A program made the translations under genes and the position numbers. The notes under the pieces are model-generated. The model was not told the DNA's origin and did not search any database. It saw only the letters and a list, made by a program, of their open reading frames with translations. Positions 24,958 through 34,276 of a stretch of 64,000 nucleotides of DNA are shown piece after piece. Each line of letters starts with the position of its first letter. Positions within the stretch are counted from its first letter, which is position 1. The DNA is taken from contig NVXU02000043.1 of assembly GCA_002734065.2 (NCBI GenBank), positions 1 through 64,000 on the forward strand, written 5' to 3'. The stretch is from Fluviicola sp. GTDB lineage: Bacteria > Bacteroidota > Bacteroidia > Flavobacteriales_D > Crocinitomicaceae.

Positions 24958-25260
24958 GAGCATTGGATTGTTCGAGTTTTAGAGCGTTGGACATATTTAC
25001 ACGAAAAAATCATAGTGCTATCAACTTCAACTATCAGTGTAAATCATAAAAATCAGCAAACTTGTACTGAGTTTATCGAAGTATCAGCGTTCTACTTAAG
25101 AGTCTGGAGTTTTAGAGCGTTGGACATATTTATATGAAAAAATCATAGTGCTATCAACTTCAACTATCAGTGTAAATCATAAAAATCAGCGTTATCAGCG
25201 TTCTATTTAAGAGCCTGGAGTTTTAGAGCGTTGGACATATTTATATGAAAATCAGCATCT
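24958..25260 (+). repeat. Imperfect tandem repeat with period-8 core
   Basis: A unit beginning GAGTTTTAGAGCGTTGGACA starts at 24974, 25107 and 25218. The first two copies continue for about 84 bases, through ATCATAGTGCTATCAACTTC to AATCATAAAAATCAGC; the third is cut short. Each unit opens with the 8-bp words GAGTTTTA GAGCGTTG, and the first is preceded by GAGCATTG GATTGTTC in the same register. Between the first two copies lies an ACTGAGTTTATCGAAGTA element (25066-25083). This explains most of the 24912-25382 gap; the remaining bases before asmA show nothing clear. Confidence 0.65.
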
Positions 25261-25382
25261 TACTTTATAATAACTTAGCGTCCCATAGAAAATCCATCCG
25301 TACCAAACCCCACACTTCTCCGTTAATAAGTAATAAGAACATCTTATTTATCGTTCTTAATATCGAATAACTTTGTTAAGCA

Positions 25383-28049
25383 TTGAAAAAACGCATCTTT
25401 AAAATTTCAAAATGGTTCGCAGGAATTACCCTCAGTTTATTCTTGCTCATTTCACTTGTTCTCTATTTTTTTAAAGACGACATCATTAATGCGGTTGTTT
25501 CAGAAATGAATAGCCACCTCAAAGGCAAAGTACAAGTAGCCGAAGTTGATTTGGCATTCTGGGGTTCGTTTCCCAATTTATCAGTCGATTTTAACAATGT
25601 TTTTATTCAAGACAGTTACGAGCAATCGAGCAATTTAGACACTCTACTTTATTCTAAAAAAATTCGATTAAAATTTAATCCTATGGATTTGTGGCGGGAG
25701 AATTACACCGTAAAGTCCGTGGAAATTCTCAATGGAACCTTAAAAATGAAAGTAAACGACGAGGGAGTCGTTAATTACGACATCTTTAAGGAAAGCACTG
25801 ATTCTACAGAAAGTAAAACATTTGATGTGAACCTCGAAGCGGTGCAATTTGAGAATTTTGGATATGCCTACATCAACGAAGCAACTAACCAAGAATATCG
25901 AACACTGATAAATGAAATGTCTCTAGAAGGAGCGTTCAAATCTTCCGTTTTTACGACAAAAGCACAAGCCGATTTACAAATTATTTCCGCAAGAAGTGGA
26001 GAGGTAACATTGATTTCCAATCAACCTGCAAAACTGAATGTTTCTGTCAATGTCAACAAAGATTCTTCAACGGTTTCTATTCCAGAATCTGTCATTCATA
26101 TTTCAGATTTGCCGTTTAATTTTAGCGGAGAAGTCAATGACGGAGGATTCTATTTTAACCTCAACGGGAAGAATTTGAGCATAAAAGATGCTGCCAATCG
26201 ACTAGCGATGTCGCAAACAAATGAAGTTGACCGATTTGAAGGACAAGGAGTTTTAAAATTCAATTTAGACATTAGCAAACAAGCAGGAAATTCAAACCCC
26301 TTGCAAGTGACTTGTGATTTTGGTGTGAACAATGGTAACCTCAGAATACCGTCTTCTAGCATTGCGCTGAATAAGTTAAAATTAGAAGGTTTTTATACGA
26401 ATGCAGAAGGCAAGAAGAAAGAAAAATTAGAACTAAAAAACATTTCTTTTCGAACGAAAGGAGGTCCGTTTAAGGGTGAATTATTGCTTACGAACTTCGA
26501 TTCTCCCGTTTTTAAAGGAAATGCGAATGGCTTAATTGACTTGGCTGTTCTTCATGCACTTTTTTCTATTCCAAAGGTTGAAAAGATGCAGGGAACAATT
26601 AATTTGAATTCTAACTTCATTGTTCAAGGAAATTCAAAAGAGGATGAAACGATGGATTACGACATCAAAAAGCTTGAAGGTTCGGTCAAATTCAATGACG
26701 TTCTTACAAAATTAACCGACGATAAACGTATTTTTGAATCCATCGATGGTTTGGTTTATTTGCGAAATAACGAAGCCGGAATAGACAATGTTTCATTGAA
26801 AATTGGCAAATCTGACTTCCTCGTGAAAGGCGTTTTTAAAGAAGTTGTTGATTACTTTAAAGGAACAGGAAACCTCATTGCGAATATAGACGTGACGAGC
26901 AAAAACATTTCCATGCAAGATTTAGGAACGGATTCTAAAGAAAGCAAAATTAAGAAAGCAAGAACATTCATTCTCCCGAACAACATAGATGGCAAAATGT
27001 ACCTCGATGTTACAAAATTGACCTACGAAAACCACCTTTTTGAGCAAATTCAAGGCAATATGACCATCTCTGGCAGAACGATTCACTTCCCAAGAGTTGC
27101 GTTGGTAAATGGAGGGGCAGATGTCCGAGGTTCCTTGACCATTGAAGAAAGAACGCCTGAAATTTTCTACATTTCAAGTCAATTGGTCTCAAAAAACATC
27201 AATTTTACGAAGCTCTTTAGAGAATGGGAGAATTTCAACCAAGAAGTCATCACAAGTAAGAATATAGAAGGAGTTGCGCAGGCAAATATCACTTTTGAAG
27301 CTCCATTCGATATGCGGGGAGGAATTATTTCCAATGCGATTCGTGCGCAAATTAGCATTCAAATTGACAATGGTCGCTTGAAAAACGTGGAAACTTTCGC
27401 CGCAATTATTGAAAGTTTAAGAACGTCAAGTCTCAAAACTATTCTTGGTAAAGAAAATATCAATGCCTTTGGTAAAAAACTGGGCGACCTTCGTTTTGAC
27501 CAATTGAAGAACACCATTATCATCAAAAACAGCGTTTTGACGATTCCTTCTATGTCTATTAATTCTTCTGCGCTAAATATTGAAGCATCCGGAAGACATA
27601 CTTTCGATAATAAAATAGACTATCGTTTTGGCTTTAGATTTCGAGATTTAAAAAAGAAACAAGAAAGTGAGTTTGGAGAAATAATTGACGACGGTTCTGG
27701 TTTTAGAGTATTTATGAAAATGTACGGTGATTTAGACACCCCAACAATTGAATGGGACAGAGAGTCTCGCAAAGAATTGGCAAAGAAAAACCGAGAAGAA
27801 GAAAAGCAGAATGTGAAATCGATACTAAAATCAGAATTCGGCTTGTTTAAAAATGACACGACCGTTAAACAATATGTAAAAGAAGTCGTGCCAAAAGAAG
27901 AATTAATCATCGAATTTGACCCGGTTAAGTCAATTGATACGATTATTGAGAATAAAGAGCCAAAAAAAGACACGAAAATGAACCGTTGGCTCGAAAAAAT
28001 GAAAAAACAAGCAGAAGCGGAGAAGAAAGAAGAGTTTATAATTGAGTGA
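25383..28049 (+). CDS. AsmA-family envelope protein
   Basis: An 888-residue protein with a single N-terminal membrane helix (about 13-33) and a very long periplasmic region of repeated short strands, matching the AsmA/YhdP-like bridge fold. The AsmA C-terminal part is at about 660-780 (RAQISIQIDNGRLKNVETFAAI). Members of this group are implicated in moving phospholipid between membranes. The C-terminus is strongly charged. The start is TTG at 25383, chosen because no ATG gives the signal-anchor and the encoded MKKRIFK start fits. A period-8 array begins inside its stop codon. Confidence 0.85.
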   Translation: MKKRIFKISKWFAGITLSLFLLISLVLYFFKDDIINAVVSEMNSHLKGKVQVAEVDLAFWGSFPNLSVDFNNVFIQDSYEQSSNLDTLLYSKKIRLKFNPMDLWRENYTVKSVEILNGTLKMKVNDEGVVNYDIFKESTDSTESKTFDVNLEAVQFENFGYAYINEATNQEYRTLINEMSLEGAFKSSVFTTKAQADLQIISARSGEVTLISNQPAKLNVSVNVNKDSSTVSIPESVIHISDLPFNFSGEVNDGGFYFNLNGKNLSIKDAANRLAMSQTNEVDRFEGQGVLKFNLDISKQAGNSNPLQVTCDFGVNNGNLRIPSSSIALNKLKLEGFYTNAEGKKKEKLELKNISFRTKGGPFKGELLLTNFDSPVFKGNANGLIDLAVLHALFSIPKVEKMQGTINLNSNFIVQGNSKEDETMDYDIKKLEGSVKFNDVLTKLTDDKRIFESIDGLVYLRNNEAGIDNVSLKIGKSDFLVKGVFKEVVDYFKGTGNLIANIDVTSKNISMQDLGTDSKESKIKKARTFILPNNIDGKMYLDVTKLTYENHLFEQIQGNMTISGRTIHFPRVALVNGGADVRGSLTIEERTPEIFYISSQLVSKNINFTKLFREWENFNQEVITSKNIEGVAQANITFEAPFDMRGGIISNAIRAQISIQIDNGRLKNVETFAAIIESLRTSSLKTILGKENINAFGKKLGDLRFDQLKNTIIIKNSVLTIPSMSINSSALNIEASGRHTFDNKIDYRFGFRFRDLKKKQESEFGEIIDDGSGFRVFMKMYGDLDTPTIEWDRESRKELAKKNREEEKQNVKSILKSEFGLFKNDTTVKQYVKEVVPKEELIIEFDPVKSIDTIIENKEPKKDTKMNRWLEKMKKQAEAEKKEEFIIE

Positions 28050-28084
28050 TTCAGTGTTTCAATGATTTAATGTTTCAATGTTCT
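28045..28084 (+). repeat. Period-8 repeat array (5 units)
   Basis: GAGTGATT, CAGTGTTT, CAATGATT, TAATGTTT, CAATGTTC in exact register; the first unit contains the TGA stop codon of the AsmA gene. Confidence 0.7.
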
Positions 28085-28175
28085 AAAAAAACATAACGTT
28101 TCTATTAAAATCATTAATTTAGCAACAATCGACTTCAATATTAAAACATTATACGCTATACATTATACATTAAAA

Positions 28176-28427
28176 ATGGGACTAACAAACAACGACATCA
28201 TAAAAAAACTGCGAGTTGCATTAAAACTTCGAGATGATGACATCGTAGAAATATTAAAATTAGTAGATTTCAAAATCAGTAAAAGTGAATTGGGTGCATT
28301 CTTTAGAAATGAAGACCATCCTAAATACATGGAGTTGCAAGATCAAATTCTCCGTAATTTCTTAAACGGACTGGTGATTTATAAAAGAGGACCGAGAGAA
28401 GATAAGAGACCACAACGGAAAGAGTAG
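28176..28427 (+). CDS. DUF1456 (YehS-like) protein, single repeat
   Basis: An 83-residue protein made of one DUF1456 unit (LTNNDIIKKLRVALKLRDDDI, then FFRNEDHPKYMELQDQILRNFLNGL) plus a basic tail KRGPREDKRPQRKE. The family usually has two such units in about 150 residues; here only one exists. Cytoplasmic, function unknown. The basic tail suggests contact with nucleic acid, which is a guess. It lies 68 bases upstream of dusB. Confidence 0.8.
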   Translation: MGLTNNDIIKKLRVALKLRDDDIVEILKLVDFKISKSELGAFFRNEDHPKYMELQDQILRNFLNGLVIYKRGPREDKRPQRKE

Positions 28428-28482
28428 CGAGACACTTCTCGTAATTCTCCATTATTTAATTCTTCATTCTTCATTGAAAACC

Positions 28483-28490
28483 TATCTTTG
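28483..28490 (+). promoter_or_regulatory. -7 element of dusB
   Basis: TATCTTTG, an exact TAnnTTTG match, ends 5 bases before the dusB ATG at 28496, so transcription probably starts at or next to the initiation codon. Confidence 0.5.
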
Positions 28491-28495
28491 CACCG

Positions 28496-29491
28496 ATGGT
28501 TAAAATCAGAGACATAGAATTGGGCGACTTTCCCCTGCTCCTCGCTCCAATGGAAGACGTGAGTGACCCGCCTTTTCGTGCGCTTTGCAAACGTTATGGC
28601 GCCGATTTAATGTACACTGAATTTATTTCTTCAGAAGGTCTAATTCGAGATGCAGCCAAATCCGTTCAGAAGTTGGATATCTTTGAATACGAACGACCTA
28701 TTGGCATCCAGATTTTTGGTTACGACATCGAGAGTATGAAGTTGGCGACGGAGTTAACGGAGAAAGCCAATCCTGACATTATAGACATTAATTATGGTTG
28801 TCCTGTAAAGAAAGTTGCTTGTAAAGGTGCTGGAGCGGGAATCTTGCAAGACATTCCGAAGATGATCAGAATGACCGAGGAGATTGTTAAATCCACCAAA
28901 TTACCCGTTACTGTAAAGACGCGTTTAGGTTGGGACGAAAGTTCTAAATACATTGTTGATGTTGCAGAACGATTGCAAGATGTAGGCATTGAGGCAATTT
29001 CAATTCACGGGAGAACGAGAAAGCAAATGTACAAAGGCGAGGCAGATTGGAGCCTGATTGCAGATGTGAAAAACAACCCAAGAATGAAAATCCCTGTTTT
29101 TGGCAACGGAGACATTGATACACCTCAAAAAGCAGTAGAATATAAGACTAAATATGGCGTTGACGGCGTGATGATCGGTCGAGCAAGTATCGGGAACCCC
29201 TGGATTTTCAACGAAATAAAACACTTTGAAAAAACAGGAGAAATTCTGCCCAAACCAACAATCGCTGACAGAGTCAACGCAAGCATCGAGCATCTTGAAA
29301 TGAGCGTCAAATGGAAAGGAAAAACGCTAGCCGTTGCAGAGATGAAGAGGCACTACACCAATTATTTTAAAGGAATTTCTCATTTTAAAGAACACAGAAT
29401 GAAATTGGTTACCTCTTTTGATTTGAATGAGATTTATGACACTTTGAATTGGATAAAAGAACATGAAGCAGAGTTTGAACTTGTAGATTGA
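28496..29491 (+). CDS. dusB: tRNA-dihydrouridine synthase
   Basis: A 331-residue TIM-barrel flavoenzyme that reduces uridines in the tRNA D-loop. Family motifs are clear: LAPMEDVSDPPFR at about 16-28, the catalytic Cys in NYGCPVKKVACKGAGAG near 100-116, TVKTRLGWDE, ISIHGRTRKQMYKGEADW and GNGDIDT. The C-terminal helical domain (MKRHYTNYFKGI) is present and the length is normal. The start follows family usage and lies very close to a -7 element. It is monocistronic. Confidence 0.95.
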   Translation: MVKIRDIELGDFPLLLAPMEDVSDPPFRALCKRYGADLMYTEFISSEGLIRDAAKSVQKLDIFEYERPIGIQIFGYDIESMKLATELTEKANPDIIDINYGCPVKKVACKGAGAGILQDIPKMIRMTEEIVKSTKLPVTVKTRLGWDESSKYIVDVAERLQDVGIEAISIHGRTRKQMYKGEADWSLIADVKNNPRMKIPVFGNGDIDTPQKAVEYKTKYGVDGVMIGRASIGNPWIFNEIKHFEKTGEILPKPTIADRVNASIEHLEMSVKWKGKTLAVAEMKRHYTNYFKGISHFKEHRMKLVTSFDLNEIYDTLNWIKEHEAEFELVD

Positions 29492-29498
29492 GAGGGAA

Positions 29499-29530
29499 GA
29501 GCGTTAGAGTATTGGAGCGTTCGAGCATTG
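29499..29530 (+). repeat. Period-8 repeat array (4 units)
   Basis: GAGCGTTA, GAGTATTG, GAGCGTTC, GAGCATTG in exact register, 7 bases after the dusB stop codon. This is the reverse-complement orientation of the arrays at 20203 and 28045. Confidence 0.7.
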
Positions 29531-29557
29531 GACAAAATCATGGTACAACAAACGCAA

Positions 29558-29600
29558 GAGTTAGACTCCTCTAACTTATTTTGTTAGATGACTCTAACTC
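29558..29600. terminator. Nested inverted repeat after dusB
   Basis: GAGTTAGA / TCTAACTC (outer) and CTAAC / GTTAG (inner) form a two-part hairpin with a 7-base loop and a 5x5 internal loop. It lies between convergent genes and could act as a bidirectional terminator, although a T run is weak. The ACTGAGCTTGTCGAAGT dispersed repeat follows at 29653-29669. Confidence 0.4.
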
Positions 29601-29709
29601 TTACCAGTCAACTTCATTCTCCGCTATACATTCTAACATTATCCATTTTTACACTGAGCTTGTCGAAGTGCTAATAACAACCTGCTTATAAACTCCTCAC
29701 TCACCACAT

Positions 29710-30255
29710 CTATTTCGTTACTAAATTTACAATAAACATGTCGCTAAGACTAATGGTTAATTCGTTGTTAGATATAAAATCTGTTTTATATCTAACTTTT
29801 TCATAATCGTTTGTATATCCAGCTGCCTCTTGTTTTTCAGCTGTCCAAAAATAAGTGATTTTTAACTTTCCTTCATCAGTCAGCATCCACGTAGCGTTCT
29901 TAACCCCTTGTTCTTCCATATATTTTGGATCTAAAGTGATGCTTCCGTCGGCATTGAAAGTATAATTAGCGATTAATAGTTTAAAAACACCTGTTAATTT
30001 TTCACTCACATTTGGCAAATACCCATCTTTGAGTGCTCTAAGTGAAAACTTATGAAATTTCCATTCTTTTAATAATAATGTTTTCACATCCGTTTTTACT
30101 GTTGTTATATGCTCAGCTTTTGGTGCAGTTGTAACCTTTTGTTTACTTATGCTTTTAGCCTGTACTTTTTTAGAATTTTGTGCCTGTACTGTTAAAGTAG
30201 AAAAGGCTCCAATTAATAATACTATTGCTGTTAATTTTGTCATGATTTTTTTCAT
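29710..30255 (-). CDS. Secreted lipocalin-like protein of unknown function
   Basis: A 181-residue exported protein with a signal peptide ending near TVQAQ (about residue 26), a Lys-rich linker, and a C-terminal part that starts LLKEWKFHKFSL and alternates short strands (YTFNADGSITLDP, WMLTDEGKLKITYF). This is typical of the small lipocalin-like proteins of Bacteroidota. The ligand is unknown. It is the last of three minus-strand genes for secreted proteins. Confidence 0.65.
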   Translation of the reverse strand: MKKIMTKLTAIVLLIGAFSTLTVQAQNSKKVQAKSISKQKVTTAPKAEHITTVKTDVKTLLLKEWKFHKFSLRALKDGYLPNVSEKLTGVFKLLIANYTFNADGSITLDPKYMEEQGVKNATWMLTDEGKLKITYFWTAEKQEAAGYTNDYEKVRYKTDFISNNELTISLSDMFIVNLVTK

Positions 30256-30320
30256 TTTGTAATTTTTGAAATAGCGAGCACCGAAATGCTCGCTATCTTC
30301 ACAAAAACCTATGCTATTAT

Positions 30321-31568
30321 TTATAGCGTAGGAATATATTTAACTTGTTCAGGATAATTCAAATCATACCAATAATTATATTTTATAATGACTTCAAATT
30401 GCGATTCCCCATCTTTTAGCTCTTGCTGAATTTCAGGAGAGTCTTCCATCATATCTAAAATAACATTTGTCGATGGAGCACCAAGAAAAGTTCCGTATGC
30501 CTCACCATCCAATTTTTGTTTTTGTAAAAAAGTGTGGTAGATTGTTTCATTATTCGTTTCCACTTTCACAATAGATACAAATTCGTGGATTGCACCTTCG
30601 GATATAGCAATTCTCCATCCTATCCCTGGGTAATTTGCAAATAATTGACCTCCAACATAAAATGCTTGAATATCATTTTTACCTACTCTACCTTTATAAT
30701 TTGGATCTTTTTGAGGATTCCAGACATCAATTTTCGATGTTTTTGGAAAATTGAATAAAATTAAGTCAAAGTTATTGGCCAAATCACCGACAAAAAACTC
30801 AGGTAATCGATACACTATATTTGCTTTGACAATTTCACCATTCTTCTTTACATAAAATCCTTCTAAAGGAATGTCAATTTTATCCATGTGATAATACCGA
30901 TGGATCTCTTTTTGCATTGCTTCTTTCGGAAATGGGTGACCAATGTAGCCTTTACGGTATTGGTTAATCGAATCCATTCTTTTTTGTTCTTCAGCTCCTA
31001 AATCATTTAGACTGTCATTCAAATTTTGAAGCTGGTTCATTTTACCTAAAAAACCAGAACTATTTCGTTTCGCTTTTTCAGCTTCAAACTCTTCTGTTGC
31101 AGCAATTGTTCCTTCAAACCCTGCACCTTCTACAGTAACACCATCTCCTAAATACCAACTTAAGTTGGTTTGAATACAGTTTTTCAATACAAAAGCAACT
31201 TCGCCAGCGCTTACCGTGCAATTTAAAACAATATCTGCAATTTTAATTGGGCTTTCTTGAACAATCCTTATTTCAGCATTGTTGTATATATGCGTTGGAA
31301 TAACAGCTTTAATTTTTGTGAGCTCGGCCCGAATTTTTTCTTTGTTAGCCGTTTTTTGTTTTTGTAAATCCGCTAAAGAAGTACCAGTTTGTTCAGAAAC
31401 ATATTGTAAAGCTCTATCATCTGGCAACCGATTCACGATATATTCTGGTGTAAATGCGAAGTTTATTTTCTTTGCAAAAACGTTGAAATCGTGTGTTTTT
31501 TTTGGTTTCTGAGCCAAAACGACACTTGAAATGGCTAGAAATGATAATAAGAGAGTTAGATTTTTCAT
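30321..31568 (-). CDS. Secreted protein of unknown function
   Basis: A 415-residue exported protein (signal peptide ending VVLAQ at about residue 20). It has a caspase-free, non-enzymatic look: a strand-rich N-terminus with conserved-looking Cys pairs (VLNCTVSAGEVAFVLKNC), a helical charged stretch at about 155-205, and a C-terminal strand-rich part. I do not recognise the family. It is transcribed with the 242-residue gene upstream (18-base gap) and probably with the lipocalin-like gene downstream. Confidence 0.65.
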   Translation of the reverse strand: MKNLTLLLSFLAISSVVLAQKPKKTHDFNVFAKKINFAFTPEYIVNRLPDDRALQYVSEQTGTSLADLQKQKTANKEKIRAELTKIKAVIPTHIYNNAEIRIVQESPIKIADIVLNCTVSAGEVAFVLKNCIQTNLSWYLGDGVTVEGAGFEGTIAATEEFEAEKAKRNSSGFLGKMNQLQNLNDSLNDLGAEEQKRMDSINQYRKGYIGHPFPKEAMQKEIHRYYHMDKIDIPLEGFYVKKNGEIVKANIVYRLPEFFVGDLANNFDLILFNFPKTSKIDVWNPQKDPNYKGRVGKNDIQAFYVGGQLFANYPGIGWRIAISEGAIHEFVSIVKVETNNETIYHTFLQKQKLDGEAYGTFLGAPSTNVILDMMEDSPEIQQELKDGESQFEVIIKYNYWYDLNYPEQVKYIPTL

Positions 31569-31586
31569 TTTTATTATGTTTTAAGA

Positions 31587-32315
31587 TTATCTTTTTGAAA
31601 CTACTTTTTTGTGTTTCTTTAATTTTCTTCGAGTAAAATCATCAATGTTTGAAAGGCTTTTTTCTTTGTATTGTTCTAGAAGTGTTGAGGCATTAAAATT
31701 TGATTCCATGTAGCTCAAACTCTCCATTTTATTTGTGATTTTAGTTGGTGTGTTAACTAAACCAAGAACGATTCCTGTTTTCGAACCGTAGCTTTTCATT
31801 TTCCCATCGATAACTTCATAAAAGAAAAGTTTAGACATGATTTGAAGGCTATTTTTCCATTCAAAAACAGTCGCACCATCTACATCTTTTTTAGAAACAA
31901 ACCGAGTGTATTCTCCCTCGACATTAAAAACGGCATATAATCCGTTCTCCATTCCGGATAAATCTAAACCACTCATGCTTGTTGCTTTTTTTGAAACAGT
32001 TGACAAGTCTGCTTCTACAAACGCATTTTCCATTTCTAGACCCGAATTCAAATGACTGAGAATATCATTTTTTAATGATTGACCGTAAAAATCACTTGGT
32101 AAAGTTGTCCGAATGTCTGTTTTAGCATTTTTATCTGCTTGTTTTAATTTTCGCTCATGATCTTTATCAATCATTTCTGGATTAAAATTAAAGAAAACTT
32201 TTACCGGCTGGTTAGCAACTACTTTTTCAACAAAAGTTGATTTGTCTTTTCCTTTGGACAGTGCCAAAGAACTTAAAATTCCGATGGCAAGAATGCCTAA
32301 AATTACTTTTTTCAT
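31587..32315 (-). CDS. Secreted protein of unknown function
   Basis: A 242-residue protein with an N-terminal hydrophobic signal (MKKVILGILAIGILSSLALS) and a very basic C-terminus (RRKLKKHKKVVSKR). Nothing in it matches a family I know. It is first in a three-gene minus-strand cluster, divergent from the TPR histidine kinase gene across 122 bases. It could be a substrate or partner of its neighbours. Confidence 0.6.
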   Translation of the reverse strand: MKKVILGILAIGILSSLALSKGKDKSTFVEKVVANQPVKVFFNFNPEMIDKDHERKLKQADKNAKTDIRTTLPSDFYGQSLKNDILSHLNSGLEMENAFVEADLSTVSKKATSMSGLDLSGMENGLYAVFNVEGEYTRFVSKKDVDGATVFEWKNSLQIMSKLFFYEVIDGKMKSYGSKTGIVLGLVNTPTKITNKMESLSYMESNFNASTLLEQYKEKSLSNIDDFTRRKLKKHKKVVSKR

Positions 32316-32373
32316 ATTATTGTTTTTATTTGTGAATAGTCTAAAGGTAATTATTACTTGAATTTTAAAGTCG

Positions 32374-32403
32374 TTGTTTTTGTGGAAGAAGTCATTAACT
32401 TTG
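32374..32403 (+). promoter_or_regulatory. Promoter of the TPR kinase-LytTR operon
   Basis: TTG at 32374-32376, a 19-base spacer, and TAACTTTG at 32396-32403 fit the Bacteroidota -33/-7 consensus exactly. The start codon is 34 bases further on. Confidence 0.65.
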
Positions 32404-32437
32404 TAATGCTACCTTTTTCTTTTATAAAACATTTTGG

Positions 32438-34276
32438 ATGAGATCTCTTTTTCTTTTATTGTGTTGCATTATTCCATTTTTTGGAATCAATCAGAATGAG
32501 GACCTTCTTGCAAAACTAGATAGTTTAAAACAAGTAGTTGAGAATTCTGATAATATTTCAGATACAACCACTTTAAGCGCCTACTTAAATGCTTCAGAAT
32601 ACTTATTTAATCACAACCCTGATTCTGCCTTATACCTTTGTAAAAGGATAATCAAAGAAATTGAAAACCACAAAGAAAAAGACGAGCAAGCACTTAGTAA
32701 AATGAATGCTATCCGTTCGGGGGCATACAATAATATAGGGGTTTATTATTTTTATAAAGGAGATGTTGAAAAAACAGTGGATTATTTCACTCAGAGTTAT
32801 GAATTAGATAAAGCCACTGGAAATCTAGAAAATGCCGCTGAAACTATAAATAATATAGGTTTTGTTTATCAGGAATATGGAAATTCAGAATTTGCCATTA
32901 AGTATTTTAATGAAGCCATGGAGATTCATAAAAAGAATGATGATCAAAAAGGAGTTGCTACTTGTCTCAATAACATTGGCTTAATTTATTTTAAGAATAA
33001 AGAGTATAAAAAGTCACTTGAATTATTCAATCAAAGTATTGACATTGAGAATGAAATAGGAAATGATGATGGAAGGCTAATTAATTATGAAAATATAGCA
33101 GCTGTTTATCGAGAAACGGGTGATTTAGATCGTGCATATACGATGTATCAATATGCTTTAACGTTAAATAAAAACAACAGGAACAATGTTAGCACATCTT
33201 TAACATATCACCATTTATCTATAATTGATTTAGAAAAAAACAGATTAAAACAAGCCGAATTTAATGGTGAAAAAAGTTTGCTTTATGCTGAAAAAGCAAA
33301 CTCTGATGCCAGTATAAGAATAACAACTGGAGCATTGTGGGAAGTTTATAAGGCTGAGAAAAAATGGAAAAAAGCACTAACTACTTTTCAAATCTATACT
33401 GAGATTGATAAAAAAATCAATTCCAATGAATTAGACAACGTTCTTCTTGAACAAGAATTGAAATACAACTTTGAACAAGAAGAGCAGAAAATAGCACTTG
33501 AACATAAAAATGAGTTAGCAATCCTTGAAACCAATCAAGAAAAACAAAAAATCATCACTTGGTCAATTTCAGCTTTCTTGATTTTAATTCTTATTCTTGC
33601 ATTTGTTATTATTCGCAAATTGAAAGAAGCTAAAAAACAAAAAAGTATCATCGAAGAAAAGAATTCGGAAAATGAATTGCTTCTGGGTGAAATTCATCAT
33701 CGCGTTAAAAATAACCTGCAAGTTATTTCAAGTCTTTTAAGTTTACAAGAACGAAGCATTACTGATGAAGGTGCAAAATCGGCTATTCTCGAAGGAAAAG
33801 AGAGGGTGCAGTCTATGGGCTTAATTCATAAACTCCTTTACCAAAAAAATAATTTTGCTGGAATAGAGATGAAGGAGTATGTTGAAAAATTAGTGGATGG
33901 TTTGTTAGATTCTTTTGGGAAATCGAATGATGAATTCAATATAAAGATTAATTTTTCAGAAATTAATCTCGACGTTGATACCGCCATACCTATTGGACTA
34001 ATGATTAATGAACTAGTCATCAATAGTTTGAAATATGCATATGACAACACTAAAAACCCTTCGCTTTCTATACAAATTAAAGAAGAAAACAAACAATTAA
34101 TTCTGGAAGTAGAAGACAATGGATCAGGAACAGTGAAAGACGTTACAGAGTCGAAATCATTTGGACTAAAATTAATTAGATCATTGTCTAGACAGTTGTC
34201 AGGTGTTTTTGATGTTGAAAAAAGAATAGGTTTGTGTTTTACCATTCGTATGAATGATTATAAAATTATTGATTAA
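32438..34276 (+). CDS. TPR-containing histidine kinase (HisKA_2 type)
   Basis: A 612-residue sensor kinase. A short signal/anchor at 1-17 is followed by about seven tetratricopeptide repeats (roughly 55-330) on the outer side, a coiled coil, one membrane helix at about 373-392, a HisKA_2 dimerisation domain with EIHHRVKNNLQ (His420/421), and an HATPase domain with MINELVINSLKYAY and EDNGSG. It phosphorylates the LytTR regulator encoded next, whose ATG overlaps its stop (TAATG). TPR sensing of a protein or peptide partner is typical of this Bacteroidota architecture; the signal is unknown. Confidence 0.92.
   Translation: MRSLFLLLCCIIPFFGINQNEDLLAKLDSLKQVVENSDNISDTTTLSAYLNASEYLFNHNPDSALYLCKRIIKEIENHKEKDEQALSKMNAIRSGAYNNIGVYYFYKGDVEKTVDYFTQSYELDKATGNLENAAETINNIGFVYQEYGNSEFAIKYFNEAMEIHKKNDDQKGVATCLNNIGLIYFKNKEYKKSLELFNQSIDIENEIGNDDGRLINYENIAAVYRETGDLDRAYTMYQYALTLNKNNRNNVSTSLTYHHLSIIDLEKNRLKQAEFNGEKSLLYAEKANSDASIRITTGALWEVYKAEKKWKKALTTFQIYTEIDKKINSNELDNVLLEQELKYNFEQEEQKIALEHKNELAILETNQEKQKIITWSISAFLILILILAFVIIRKLKEAKKQKSIIEEKNSENELLLGEIHHRVKNNLQVISSLLSLQERSITDEGAKSAILEGKERVQSMGLIHKLLYQKNNFAGIEMKEYVEKLVDGLLDSFGKSNDEFNIKINFSEINLDVDTAIPIGLMINELVINSLKYAYDNTKNPSLSIQIKEENKQLILEVEDNGSGTVKDVTESKSFGLKLIRSLSRQLSGVFDVEKRIGLCFTIRMNDYKIID

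Noticed and set aside
24958-25260. Possible CRISPR array
   Set aside because: The repeated units are long, few, unequal in length and lack unique spacers of constant size; no cas genes are present.
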